A DNA stretch of 64,000 nucleotides from an uncultured bacterium (GTDB lineage: Bacteria; Cyanobacteriota; Vampirovibrionia; Gastranaerophilales; Gastranaerophilaceae): the NCBI GenBank assembly GCA_902779645.1, contig CACZCH010000004.1, positions 62,001-126,000 of the forward strand, in the 5' to 3' direction. The notes under the pieces were generated by a model, which was not told the DNA's origin, did no database searches, and worked only from the letters and a program-made list of their open reading frames with translations. Below are positions 43,180-52,549 of this stretch, piece by piece. The translations under genes and the position numbers were made by a program. How positions within the stretch are numbered: the stretch's first letter is position 1; each line of letters opens with the position of its first letter.

Positions 43180-44009
43180 ACAGCCTCTTTTTCATTTTCG
43201 ACAGTTATAAGTTTGCTTAAGAATTCTTTAACAGTATTCATCACAAATTCTTTTTCATTATCATATAAAACCATGTGATAACTGTCATTAAGTTCTACAT
43301 ATTGTTTGACTTTGGATGAAATACCCTCTAAAACGACTTTTGCACTCTTTGGACTTGATAAATTATCATATTTGGAATGAATACATAAAACAGGACAAGT
43401 AACATTTTTGAGATTTTTTCTGACATTTTTAGATAATTTTAATAATCCGTCAACACAATTAAGCGGATAATTGTCCATGCTTATATTTGCCTTAGCTGTA
43501 ATTTTGGCAAGACTTTTTCTTGTTCGTTCGTTTTTTACGCCAAAACAGTCATCTTCAGGAAATGTATAATAAAATTTTGTAATAGTACTTAGCGCAAAAG
43601 GCAGTAAAGATATTGTCCAAGGAATACAAAAACCGTCTAAAAATAAAGTTGTTGAAAGTGCAACTACCCCTGTTAAATTGTTATTATGTTCTGCAAGATA
43701 TATTGACATTGCAGCGCCAAGACATAAACCGGAAACAAAAAACTGATTATAATTATTTCTTAATCCATTATATTTTTCTTGAGCAAAATTACACCAATCC
43801 TGCCAAGTAACTGATTCTATTTCGTTTATTCTCTCGCCATGCCCTGGAAATGAATAACAAAAAACGTCATACCCGTTTTTAAACAGAAAATCACCGTATT
43901 TTTTCATCTCAAAAGGACTTCCTGTCAATCCATGAAACAACAACACAGCATTTTTGTTCTCAGTACCAAAGCCATCATGTACCAGTTCAAAATCTATGCT
44001 TTCGCTCAC
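43170..44009 (-). CDS. Alpha/beta hydrolase with cysteine nucleophile
   Basis: 279 residues from a GTG start (TAAGTG junction with the upstream aminotransferase, GAGG nine bases before). Esterase/monoacylglycerol-lipase-like core: LFHGLTGSPFEM oxyanion loop at 25-34, nucleophile elbow GLCLG at 94-98, Asp215 (HSKYDNL) and His245 (DSYHMVL). The usual Ser is Cys96, as in dienelactone hydrolases and PHA synthases, so the chemistry may differ from a simple esterase. Coupled to the aminotransferase. Confidence 0.8.
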   Translation of the reverse strand: MSESIDFELVHDGFGTENKNAVLLFHGLTGSPFEMKKYGDFLFKNGYDVFCYSFPGHGERINEIESVTWQDWCNFAQEKYNGLRNNYNQFFVSGLCLGAAMSIYLAEHNNNLTGVVALSTTLFLDGFCIPWTISLLPFALSTITKFYYTFPEDDCFGVKNERTRKSLAKITAKANISMDNYPLNCVDGLLKLSKNVRKNLKNVTCPVLCIHSKYDNLSSPKSAKVVLEGISSKVKQYVELNDSYHMVLYDNEKEFVMNTVKEFLSKLITVENEKEAVCI

Positions 44010-45452
44010 TTATGATAACCTCGTAAAAAGTTGATCAAGCAAGCTTAATGCCATATCAATTTCAGCATAAGATATAGTAACAGCAGGAACTAAAGTTATT
44101 GTATTATTATAATGGCTTCCTTTATTAAGAATTAATCCGCATTTTTTGCCATTATAAGTTAAATCACCTTTCAATCCTTCAGAAACGATTTTCTTTAATA
44201 GTTCAGCATCAGGAGTATATCCGTCTTCTGTTACACATTCTATTCTTAAAGCTAATCCCAATCCGTCAACATTTCCGATACGTTTATGACGTTTTTCTAA
44301 TTCTTTTAAGCCATTTAAGAAATATGCACCCTTGTTCGCAATTTCTCTTTCAAAATCGCCTTCTTCAAACGTACTCATAACTTCATATCCAGCTCTCATA
44401 CCAATCGGATTGTTGCAGAAAGTTGAATGAGTTCTGCCATTCGGCCATATTTCAGGGTTAATTAATTCTTCTTTTGCCCACATACCGCCAAGTGGGTTTA
44501 ATCCGTTTGTTAAAGACTTACCAAAAGTAATAACATCAGGTTTAACGTCATAATGTTCTATTGCCCATAATTTTCCTGTTCTATAAAAGCCCATTTGAAT
44601 TTCATCATCAACAAAAAGGACTCCAAAATCGTCAAGAACTTTCTTCAGTTCTTTAAAATATCCTTTAGGCGGTACTATATATCCGCCTGAACCTTGAACC
44701 GGCTCAACGAAGAATGCACCCATTGCACATTCTTTAGATGAATGGTCATAAATACCTGCACAATTGTCTTCAAATTCGCGTCTTAATTGTTGAACACAAT
44801 AATAATTGCAAGAGTCACATTTCTTTCCGTATGGACATCTGTAACAATATGGATATGGAACAAAGTGTGCTTCTTCCCCAAAATGTCCAAAAGGCTTTCT
44901 ATATCTATATCCTGCCGTCAAACAGCTTGCACCCAAAGTACGTCCGTGAAAACCGCCAAAAAATGAAAACATTCTGCTTTTATGAGTGTAATTTCTAACA
45001 AGCTTCAGGGCATCTTCTATAACTTGAGAACCGCCGACATTAAAGTGTACACGACCTTTTCTTCCAAATCTTTTTATATTTGCTTTTGCAATTTTTTCTG
45101 ACAATAAAACTTTATAATCGTATTGAAAATGTGAAGAAATTTGTGGCAAAGTGTCCAGTTGATTAACAACTGCATCTCTTATTCTTTTATTTTTGTAACC
45201 CAAATTACAAGAAGCAAACCACATTTCTAAATCTAAAAACGGAGTATTTTCAGAATCATACATGAATGAACCATTACAATCCCTAAAAACTTTAGGATTG
45301 GCTTCTGCGTGAATTTTATCGCCGTAAGTACAATATTCCTTATCAATGCTTGCTAATTCTTCATCTGAAAAATTTAGTCTTGTCGGTAATGTTGCGTCTT
45401 TGCTGTTGATTTTCTTTAAATTTGTTACAAGGTCTTTTTCTAATACTGCCAT
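44010..45452 (-). CDS. Class III PLP-dependent aminotransferase with cysteine-rich insertion
   Basis: 480 residues. Omega-amino-acid transaminase fold: FNVGGSQVIEDALKLVRN, FFGGFHGRTLGA, DDEIQMGFYRTGKLWA, and the PLP lysine in TFGKSLTNGL at ~310. Between about residues 200 and 220 is CYRCPYGKKCDSCNYYC, five cysteines in 17 residues, resembling a metal site; such an insertion occurs in some 4-aminobutyrate/lysine-type aminotransferases. Heads a three-gene operon with the Cys-hydrolase and a membrane protein. Substrate unknown. Confidence 0.87.
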   Translation of the reverse strand: MAVLEKDLVTNLKKINSKDATLPTRLNFSDEELASIDKEYCTYGDKIHAEANPKVFRDCNGSFMYDSENTPFLDLEMWFASCNLGYKNKRIRDAVVNQLDTLPQISSHFQYDYKVLLSEKIAKANIKRFGRKGRVHFNVGGSQVIEDALKLVRNYTHKSRMFSFFGGFHGRTLGASCLTAGYRYRKPFGHFGEEAHFVPYPYCYRCPYGKKCDSCNYYCVQQLRREFEDNCAGIYDHSSKECAMGAFFVEPVQGSGGYIVPPKGYFKELKKVLDDFGVLFVDDEIQMGFYRTGKLWAIEHYDVKPDVITFGKSLTNGLNPLGGMWAKEELINPEIWPNGRTHSTFCNNPIGMRAGYEVMSTFEEGDFEREIANKGAYFLNGLKELEKRHKRIGNVDGLGLALRIECVTEDGYTPDAELLKKIVSEGLKGDLTYNGKKCGLILNKGSHYNNTITLVPAVTISYAEIDMALSLLDQLFTRLS

Positions 45453-45565
45453 ATTTCATTCCATTTTATATTTTTCTAAAATTACATTTCTCATTATACT
45501 GCTAAAAAAAACAAAAAAAAATTTTTTTGCTCTTTTATTACAAAATGTAATATTTATTTACACTT

Positions 45566-46381
45566 TTATTGTGTTTCGTAGAATAAAGTAAAAGATTCAG
45601 ACGTTAGTAATTTTGCTTTTCCACCGTGTATTGGTACAAATACAAAACCTGCAACATATAAGCAAATATTTCCGGCTTGATACAAAGGATAAACCCAAAT
45701 AGATCTGTTTGCTCCGGTTTTTGAGATGGAACCTGAAAGATCAACTTCTTTTGCATCAGGAATATAAAAATTACTTATTTTTATACTCTCAGGAGTACCC
45801 ATTTTATCTGATTCGGAAATGGTTTCCACTCTGCCTAAAATTTTGGTACCTTTATCGTATTTTTTCCCGTTTATTTCAAAATCATGTTGTGCGATAAAAG
45901 GGATTGTTGAACCTTCTAATATTTCTCTGGTTGATTTTAATTGTTCTGCAATTTTTACCTGTATGGGAACTAATTTTTTAGTAAAATCATATTTATTTTT
46001 AGATGTTATTTTTCTGACTTTAGATAGGTCAATATTTTTTTCTATAAAAAATTCATCCGGTACAAATTTTTCCGGCAAAACGTAATTTTCAGCGTTAACA
46101 ATAAATCCGCTATCTTCCAATAATTCGTCTTTTATAGGTTCATTTTCATATTTATTTGTATAAGCACTTAATTTAAACGGAACGTCTTTATATAAATCCG
46201 GATTTAGCAGTTCGTCGGTTATAGGATTATTTTGAATCTTAGAAGATGTTTCTGGATAGTTTTTGAAAGAATTATTTTGCAAAAGCTCTTCTTCTATTGA
46301 ATCAGCATACACCTTAGCATTAATAAAAAATGTCAGGCATAAAAATATAATTAATATTAATTTATAATAATTTCTTTTCAT
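45566..46381 (-). CDS. Exported beta-rich protein related in layout to the one at 27917
   Basis: 271 residues with signal peptide (LILIIFLCLTFFINAKVYA). N-terminal half has repeats of 'I.DELL...' (EEELLQNN, ITDELLNPD, IKDELLEDS). Residues ~150-225 hold the module 'eGSTIPFIAQHDFEINGKKYDKGTKILGRVETISESDKMG...IPDAKEVDLSG', comparable to the IPKG.../PDGREIDIEG module at 27917. A hydrophobic segment follows. Starts two bases after the upstream gene and lacks its own site, so coupled. Unknown function. Confidence 0.6.
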   Translation of the reverse strand: MKRNYYKLILIIFLCLTFFINAKVYADSIEEELLQNNSFKNYPETSSKIQNNPITDELLNPDLYKDVPFKLSAYTNKYENEPIKDELLEDSGFIVNAENYVLPEKFVPDEFFIEKNIDLSKVRKITSKNKYDFTKKLVPIQVKIAEQLKSTREILEGSTIPFIAQHDFEINGKKYDKGTKILGRVETISESDKMGTPESIKISNFYIPDAKEVDLSGSISKTGANRSIWVYPLYQAGNICLYVAGFVFVPIHGGKAKLLTSESFTLFYETQ

Positions 46382-46382
46382 A

Positions 46383-47081
46383 TTAGTAAGTGTATTTTAT
46401 TTTCTTGTTCGAATTTTTTTGTATTTTATCTAACAATTTCATTCTGTTATTTCTTGAGGTTAACAAAAAGTTCTGATAATATATATTGTCCTTATATTCA
46501 TTATTTACAAGAACATGTGGATATTTTGTATAAATATATTCATATATTAACATCATTCTTCTTGATACAAGCGTGTGATTAGAGAATATATCGTATCTGT
46601 ATTGCTTACCGATTTTATTTAGTATTGTAATAAGTGCAAGAGGATTATAATCTGCATTAACCATATAATCTACCGCTGTTTTATCGGCTTTCAAATCGTA
46701 TTTATTAGGAGCAACCCAATAGTTTAATATTGAGATATAACCTCTAAGAATTCCTTCATACGTATCAACACCATGTGCAATAGAGTGGCTTAATATTGCT
46801 GCAAGTTCATCATCACTGTCTATATAAGGAATTACCACTGGTTTAATCCATACTATTCTGTTAACGGAACTTACGTCTGTCCAAAAATCCCTTGTATAAA
46901 CTCTATTGATTGCCATAAAAGTAAGTCTTTGTTCAATTCTGTTAGCATTCAATATTCTAAAACCAACAGAATTCATACGAGTTTGCAGTTCGGCAGTTGT
47001 CTTAACGTCCCAAGCAAACACCGGTTGAATAACAGATATAAATAAAAATATTATCAATGTTAAAATAAAGTTTTTATGCAT
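46383..47081 (-). CDS. Exported M48-like protein lacking the catalytic residues
   Basis: 232 residues, signal peptide ending ~VFAW (23). The region DELAAILSHSIAHGVD aligns with the M48 peptidase helix HExxH, but reads H99-S-I-A-H103, so the catalytic Glu is Ser. The second motif reads YDLKADKTAVDYMVNADYNPLA where metallopeptidases have ExEAD..G...M..AGYdP, again without the metal-ligand Glu. Predicted to be a non-enzymatic homologue of BepA/LoiP-type outer-membrane quality-control proteases. Confidence 0.7.
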   Translation of the reverse strand: MHKNFILTLIIFLFISVIQPVFAWDVKTTAELQTRMNSVGFRILNANRIEQRLTFMAINRVYTRDFWTDVSSVNRIVWIKPVVIPYIDSDDELAAILSHSIAHGVDTYEGILRGYISILNYWVAPNKYDLKADKTAVDYMVNADYNPLALITILNKIGKQYRYDIFSNHTLVSRRMMLIYEYIYTKYPHVLVNNEYKDNIYYQNFLLTSRNNRMKLLDKIQKNSNKKIKYTY

Positions 47082-47113
47082 CCTTAAAGCTTCCCTTCTT
47101 TTACCAAATTTTT

Positions 47114-47749
47114 TTACCCATTTAATATATCTATGATATTACGAAATGAAGTAAAATGTGAATGATTTATATTATTTTTTTTACAATATTCGTGCAAATT
47201 TTTTGAAGCAAAAAGAAAATCAGCTTTGGAAGCAATACATAAATCACTTGTGCCGTCACCTATATAACAAAATCTGTTTTCTTTAACTTTTTGGCATTTA
47301 CACATGCCTGCCTTTTTAGCACAATTTTCGTTATAATAAGGGAATTCAATATTAAATTCCCCGTTATTATATATAAGCTTATTCGCATAATATGGAATAT
47401 CTAAATCGTAACGTTCAAGAACTTTCTTGATAAATAAATCAAATCCGTCACTTAATATTGTTAATTTAATATTATTTGACTTTATGTAATCGACAAAATC
47501 CAAAAAATAATCATCAATCTCAATAGAGTTAATATAATCATTCAATTGTTTTTGAGAAATATTTTTCAGCAAACCGACTTGAATTATTGCATTTTCTCTT
47601 GAGGAAATTTTACCTTCTATCCACAGTTTTTCTGACTCAAACCATTTGTCACCGGTGTATTTTTCAAAAAATCCGTTAACAGAATCTTTTTTTGTAATTG
47701 TTCCGTCAAAATCGCAGTATATTGCATCTATTGTATTGATTATACTCAT
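47114..47749 (-). CDS. HAD phosphatase, MtnX/PSPase-like
   Basis: 211 residues. Motif I YCDFDGTIT (Asp13, Asp15), motif II ILSDGFDLFI near residue 95, motif IV IGDGTSDLC near 165. A small cap with CKCQK follows. Closest to 2-hydroxy-3-keto-5-methylthiopentenyl-1-phosphate phosphatase (MtnX) of methionine salvage and to phosphoserine phosphatase; no other mtn genes are nearby, so the substrate is uncertain. Part of the leftward envelope operon. Confidence 0.75.
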   Translation of the reverse strand: MSIINTIDAIYCDFDGTITKKDSVNGFFEKYTGDKWFESEKLWIEGKISSRENAIIQVGLLKNISQKQLNDYINSIEIDDYFLDFVDYIKSNNIKLTILSDGFDLFIKKVLERYDLDIPYYANKLIYNNGEFNIEFPYYNENCAKKAGMCKCQKVKENRFCYIGDGTSDLCIASKADFLFASKNLHEYCKKNNINHSHFTSFRNIIDILNG

Positions 47750-47753
47750 TGTT

Positions 47754-50366
47754 TTACCTGATTTCTTTTAATTGCAAGTTTGTTTTGTCTTTGTTAATAT
47801 CACCTTTTAAATGAATTCTGTAATAATTTGAATTCTTACTATCACTTTTAATTTTAGGTATTAGCCTTAATTTTGACTCATATAATTCTTTTGAATGCTC
47901 AGGTCTGAATACTACTTTTAAAATCCAGCTCATTGGTATGCCGAATATTCTTATCCCTTTTGGTGCATCTTTACTGTACTGCCAAAATAACTGCAAATCT
48001 GCATACTGTTTTTCCATTTCATAATTACCCTCTAAATACATTGCAGATAATTCATGCCATGTTGTTAGATTAATATTTTTAATTTCGGTATTATGAACGT
48101 CAAACGAACCTTTTATATCATCTTTCATTAAATCTTTTTGTGATAAATCAATATTGATAATATCAGCCAATTTATATTTTGAATTATCTATCATAAACTC
48201 TGTGTCACCGAGTTTTGGCAAGAATCCTTCTTTTACTTCAAAAGCGCAATGAGCATCTAAAAATTTGAACATATCTCTTGCTTTGAGTTCAACTTTAGCA
48301 CTTGCAATTCCATCTATTTGATTCTGAAGGTTCAATGTCATTTCTGCTACTTTATTAGAATCAATATTTTTAGCTTCAAAAGTCATATTTGATGTATCTT
48401 TGGCAAAATCATAAACTCCTTTTGCGTGAATTAAACCATCTGCAAAATTTAAGTCTTTCATATTGAAATCAAATATGTGATTTTTAAAACTTCCGATGAG
48501 TTTTGCATTTTTAAGAACAAACGCTTCTCTTCTTATTTCATTAATTACTATTTCCCAATTATTGATTGTTAAGGGAACGTCTTTAACTTCTTTGGAAAAT
48601 TCTTTAGAATCTAATTTATTCTCCGGTTTACCCTCTGATTTATCCCTATCAGGAGTTGTTTCAAAAACCAGTTTATCTAAAAACAGTTTCATGTTGTAAA
48701 TCAGAGTATCGCCAAAAATATTATTCTTTGCACTTAATTCTGCCGTGTATTTTTCGCCTTTAAATAATCCGTTTGAGGTTATATTAAACACGCCATTTCC
48801 CGATACAACATGAGCTTGGGCAATATGGAAATCTTTATGCCTTGCTTTTATTACATCAAAAGTTCCCAAAACCTGATTGTTTGCAAAATCGTATTTTAAA
48901 TCGCCTTTAAATTCACCATCTAAAATTTGCTGCTTAAAAGAGCCGACAAATGAATTCGGAACATAACCGTTTGTGTTCAAAGTTACGTATTGCGGAGTCA
49001 TTTTGCCGTCTATGATTTTAAAATATCCCCTTCCAAATAATATGTCTTTGTACTCATTATTTTCTTGAACAGAAAATCTGTAATCTTTTAAGAAAAACTC
49101 TTTATCTATTTTTTGAGTTTCAGCGAATATTTTCTTATTTTTGTTTCGGATTCCTGCATAAAAATCATTAAACATTATGCCTGAATCAGCAGGAATGTTT
49201 ATATAATATTTAGCATTAGGTTTCTTTTGCTTTATATAATAATCAACTTCCATATCAAGATAATTTTTGACCTTAATATTGGAAGGCAGATATTTTTTAG
49301 CCAAAGCCGTTGTAATTTTTGAATTAACTTTTCCGAAAACTTCTTTTTTCTGCTTGTCATACATTTCCTTTATGAGAAGTTCATGTACCAATTTTTCCGT
49401 TCCAAATGTTCCGACGGCAAGTGACTTTACTTCACCGTTCTTTATGAAGAATTCTGCTTTTTTACAGGTAACAGGAACATAAAACGGAAGAAATTTAGCA
49501 AACAAATCATTAGCTGTTATTACACCAGATAAATCATTGTCTTTATAAACCAAATCAATATCCGCAGTACCTTTAAAATCCGTAAAATTCTCTACAAACT
49601 TTCTTTCATCTATACCATATTTTTGAAGGAATAATACAGTTGCCATTGTTTCATTTACAGGAACTTTATCCCCTTTAATCGTAAAATTATCTAATTTTTT
49701 GTCATTTAGAATACTGCCATCTATAACAACTTTCGTTTTCCCAACTGAGAGCGGGAAGTTTTTTGCTATTAACTTTTTATTTTCTATATATAAACTTCCA
49801 ACCTCACCTATTAATATTGGATGTAAAACTCTATCAAGCGTTATATTGAAAACTATATCAATATTTTTAATCCCGTTATTTTCTTTGATTGCAAACTGAT
49901 TTGATGATATTGATAATTTTTCTCCTTCTTTACGTACAATATCTATTTTCTTTATATTCACATAAGGTATTTTATTTATATCAAAAGACTTTTTCTTTTT
50001 TGAATCTTTTTTCTTTTCACTTTTTAGTTTTTTTAAGATATCGAGATTTGCATAGATTAAATCTGCATCTAAATTTTTTAATTCCCCTATGTTAATAAAT
50101 GTATTCAAATTTTCTATATTTAATCCGACTTTATCATTATCTTTAATAGTAATGTTTTTTGCCGTTACTTTAACAGATAACAATGGTGATATTTTTACTT
50201 TAAAACCGCTTATATCAGAATTCATTTTATATTTGGTTTTAATAAAGTTATTTGAGATTTTAATAAAATTATCCGAATTTAAAAATAAAGAAATTGCATA
50301 AATAAACCCTAAATACAGTACAATTAATGTCGAAAGAATTATAATCGGAAATTTAAACTTTTTCAT
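47754..50366 (-). CDS. AsmA-like large inner-membrane-anchored protein
   Basis: 870 residues: one N-terminal membrane helix (IIILSTLIVLYLGFIYAISLFL) and a long, beta-rich periplasmic part. The start (SNNFIKTKYKMNSDISGFKVKISPLLSVKVTAKNITIKDN) follows the AsmA N-terminal pattern. Later repeats of strand pairs ending in 'hakGvYdFak..' and a C-terminal 'lkGdinKDKTNLQLKEIR' fit the AsmA/TamB bridge-like lipid-transfer superfamily. A lysine-rich stretch near residue 120 is unusual. Probably moves phospholipids to the outer membrane. Codons are extremely AT-rich. Confidence 0.7.
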   Translation of the reverse strand: MKKFKFPIIILSTLIVLYLGFIYAISLFLNSDNFIKISNNFIKTKYKMNSDISGFKVKISPLLSVKVTAKNITIKDNDKVGLNIENLNTFINIGELKNLDADLIYANLDILKKLKSEKKKDSKKKKSFDINKIPYVNIKKIDIVRKEGEKLSISSNQFAIKENNGIKNIDIVFNITLDRVLHPILIGEVGSLYIENKKLIAKNFPLSVGKTKVVIDGSILNDKKLDNFTIKGDKVPVNETMATVLFLQKYGIDERKFVENFTDFKGTADIDLVYKDNDLSGVITANDLFAKFLPFYVPVTCKKAEFFIKNGEVKSLAVGTFGTEKLVHELLIKEMYDKQKKEVFGKVNSKITTALAKKYLPSNIKVKNYLDMEVDYYIKQKKPNAKYYINIPADSGIMFNDFYAGIRNKNKKIFAETQKIDKEFFLKDYRFSVQENNEYKDILFGRGYFKIIDGKMTPQYVTLNTNGYVPNSFVGSFKQQILDGEFKGDLKYDFANNQVLGTFDVIKARHKDFHIAQAHVVSGNGVFNITSNGLFKGEKYTAELSAKNNIFGDTLIYNMKLFLDKLVFETTPDRDKSEGKPENKLDSKEFSKEVKDVPLTINNWEIVINEIRREAFVLKNAKLIGSFKNHIFDFNMKDLNFADGLIHAKGVYDFAKDTSNMTFEAKNIDSNKVAEMTLNLQNQIDGIASAKVELKARDMFKFLDAHCAFEVKEGFLPKLGDTEFMIDNSKYKLADIINIDLSQKDLMKDDIKGSFDVHNTEIKNINLTTWHELSAMYLEGNYEMEKQYADLQLFWQYSKDAPKGIRIFGIPMSWILKVVFRPEHSKELYESKLRLIPKIKSDSKNSNYYRIHLKGDINKDKTNLQLKEIR

Positions 50367-50401
50367 TGATTAATACCATCCCCTAATATCTTAAATAATA
50401 A

Positions 50402-50440
50402 AAATATATGGTTGAATAAAAATTATTCAACCATATATTT
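50402..50440 (-). terminator. Hairpin terminator between the 343-residue gene and the AsmA-like gene
   Basis: 16-bp perfect stem (50402-50417 with 50425-50440), 7-base loop, on the minus strand followed by T-rich sequence. It follows the stop of the upstream gene and precedes the AsmA-like start, so the two are probably separate or attenuated units. Confidence 0.6.
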
Positions 50441-50451
50441 GCAAAAATTTA

Positions 50452-51483
50452 TTAATATGCAAACTGATAAGTTTGTCCTTGTTTTTTAATCGTAAATTGA
50501 AGCGGCTGAGGATCTTCTTTAAATTTTAAACAAAGTATTCTCATTGAAGAATTTGCCTTCAAATCATAATTTTCAGGTAATGAATGTGCATATCTTGTAG
50601 CTTCTTTAACAACCATTGCAAGTCTTACATTGTTTGCAACAGTAAAGCCTAGTGATAAACCACCGGTAGCAACGGCTAACGGAACACCCAAGTTATCGGC
50701 AAGGTCTAATCTGTCCATATCTACAAAAGTTGATGTTGTAACATCTTTTAATCCTGCAAGTCTTTCTGAGTAAACTTTTTCTACTTTTATATCAGTATTT
50801 GAATTATTTTTAACAATGTATTCAAACGCGTGAACATATTTATTTTCTTTGTTTTTTAAACGATATTCATTGATTGTAACCGTAACGTTCGCATCAGCAT
50901 TATAAAACTCTTCTTGGTCAACACAAGTTAAATCAATCGGGTCATTATCCTCTGAATATGGAATAGCAGAGGTTTTGTCATTTCCTTTTGACATTTTGTC
51001 ATTTAATTTACTCATACCTTTTTTGAGCGGTTTCAACCCGTCAGGAAGAGTAAATAAACCGTCTAAAGCACCAGATCTTGCATAATCTATAAAATCAAAC
51101 TTGTATTCTTTATAAGCTTCGTTATCCTCTAACGTTTCATATACGAACTTTTGACTTTTAAAGAACTCTGTAACGTCGTTATTTTCTTTGTCATAGTTTT
51201 CGTCTGTTACAATGTATACATCAGTATCTTGTAAGGCCGGATAGAATTTCATATAATAATGTCCGTCACCATATGTTGCATAGTATGCATTTCTTTCAAG
51301 TTTTTTTACCTCTGCTTCATTGCTTAAAATGCTGTCTACAACAGGTACTACTGTTCTTATATTCTGACCTTTTATTCTATATGCATGATAATCTTTAATC
51401 ATGCCGGCAGCATTTGCAGTTGTAGTTGTCACAAACATTACAAGTAATGATACAACGCAAACATTTTTTAATATTTTTCTCAT
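50452..51483 (-). CDS. Exported hypothetical protein
   Basis: 343 residues with a signal peptide (VSLLVMFVTTTTANAA, cleavage ~26). No recognised domain. Middle segment is Lys/Asn/Asp-rich (~165-190), then a beta module (VTVTINEYRLKNKENKYVHAFEYIVKNNSNTDIKVEKVY), a hydrophobic Gly-rich segment (VPLAVATGGLSLGFTVA), and a final beta region ending QTYQFAY, aromatic. The layout (beta module, hydrophobic Gly stretch, beta end) parallels the 27917 protein. AAAGGAG ribosome site; directly follows the AI-2E family gene. Confidence 0.6.
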   Translation of the reverse strand: MRKILKNVCVVSLLVMFVTTTTANAAGMIKDYHAYRIKGQNIRTVVPVVDSILSNEAEVKKLERNAYYATYGDGHYYMKFYPALQDTDVYIVTDENYDKENNDVTEFFKSQKFVYETLEDNEAYKEYKFDFIDYARSGALDGLFTLPDGLKPLKKGMSKLNDKMSKGNDKTSAIPYSEDNDPIDLTCVDQEEFYNADANVTVTINEYRLKNKENKYVHAFEYIVKNNSNTDIKVEKVYSERLAGLKDVTTSTFVDMDRLDLADNLGVPLAVATGGLSLGFTVANNVRLAMVVKEATRYAHSLPENYDLKANSSMRILCLKFKEDPQPLQFTIKKQGQTYQFAY

Positions 51484-51484
51484 A

Positions 51485-52549
51485 TTAATTATTCTCCTTT
51501 GTTTCTAATTCCACATTTTCTTCTTTTTCTTTTATATTTTTTACATATAATTCGTCAAGTAAAACACAAATTGTTGCTGCCATTGCAGGTCCGAAAAGAA
51601 CTCCGATAAAACCGAAGTATTTTCCGCCCAAAATTAATGACAAGAAAATAATTGTTGGATGTAAATCCATTAATTTGCTGAAAGCATAAGGTCTGACTAA
51701 ATTATTTTCTATAAGTTGTGCTGCAACCATTACAATAAGTGTTGTAATAAGAACTTTTGCACCAAATTCATAAACACCTATTAAACAAATTACAATTGCG
51801 ATAGCGGGCCCGACAACAGGGACGATGTCCAAAATTGCAGCTATGATTGCGATAGATATCGCATAAGGATTTTGTAAAATTAATAGACCGACTGCATTTA
51901 CAACAAAAACACTTAATACAGCCATTGTTTGAGCAAATACATATCCACCCATTTTTGATGATATATTGTCAATGATTTCTTCAGTTCTATCTTTTATATT
52001 CATAGGAAAATACTTTAAAACAGTTTCTTTAATGCTCTTTTTATCCTGCATAAAGAAAAACAAAAAGATTAAACCTGTTAAGCAATAAGCGAAACCGGAG
52101 CCCATATTTTTTAATAATCCTGCAACATAATCTATTGCATTTTCGGTTGAACTTGCCATAGATGCAGTTAAGCCGTCAAGGTCCAGCTTGGTTATACCCA
52201 TTGCTTGACATAAAGCACTGCCTTGAATGGCTTCATTCAAATTCTTAACATAATTCGGATATTCTTTAATCAATTCCGTTATTTGATATGCACCTAACAT
52301 AAATATAAATGCAAGTAATATACCTAATATAGATAATGCACCAAATAAAACAATGCAGGTTGCAGCAGGTCTTGGCATTTTCTTTTCTAATTTGTCAACA
52401 ATTGGATTTAGAGAGCATGCAAATACCAATGAAATAAACAGCATTATTGCAATGTCAACATTTGTGAACATAAAAAATAAAAACAGGACAATAAAAAACC
52501 CAAAAAGAACAGTATTTAATGGAATTTCATTATTAAACAATCTTATCAT
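51485..52549 (-). CDS. AI-2E/PerM-family (UPF0118) membrane transporter
   Basis: 354 residues, about eight membrane helices. Family pattern: paired N-terminal helices with NPIVDKLEKKMPRPAATCIVL, a periplasmic-facing amphipathic middle (~80-150), KKSIKETVLKYFP, and the C-terminal DIVPVVGPAIAIVICL and LDLHPTIIFLSLILGGKYFGFIGVLFGPA motifs. Members export autoinducer-2 (TqsA), or act as Na+/H+ antiporters or permeases; substrate unknown. Strong AGGAGG ribosome site. First gene of the leftward series. Confidence 0.87.
   Translation of the reverse strand: MIRLFNNEIPLNTVLFGFFIVLFLFFMFTNVDIAIMLFISLVFACSLNPIVDKLEKKMPRPAATCIVLFGALSILGILLAFIFMLGAYQITELIKEYPNYVKNLNEAIQGSALCQAMGITKLDLDGLTASMASSTENAIDYVAGLLKNMGSGFAYCLTGLIFLFFFMQDKKSIKETVLKYFPMNIKDRTEEIIDNISSKMGGYVFAQTMAVLSVFVVNAVGLLILQNPYAISIAIIAAILDIVPVVGPAIAIVICLIGVYEFGAKVLITTLIVMVAAQLIENNLVRPYAFSKLMDLHPTIIFLSLILGGKYFGFIGVLFGPAMAATICVLLDELYVKNIKEKEENVELETKENN

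Noticed and set aside
43170-44009. PHA synthase because of the GLCLG elbow
   Set aside because: At 279 residues it is far shorter than PhaC and the surrounding motifs fit a small esterase/lipase-type hydrolase.
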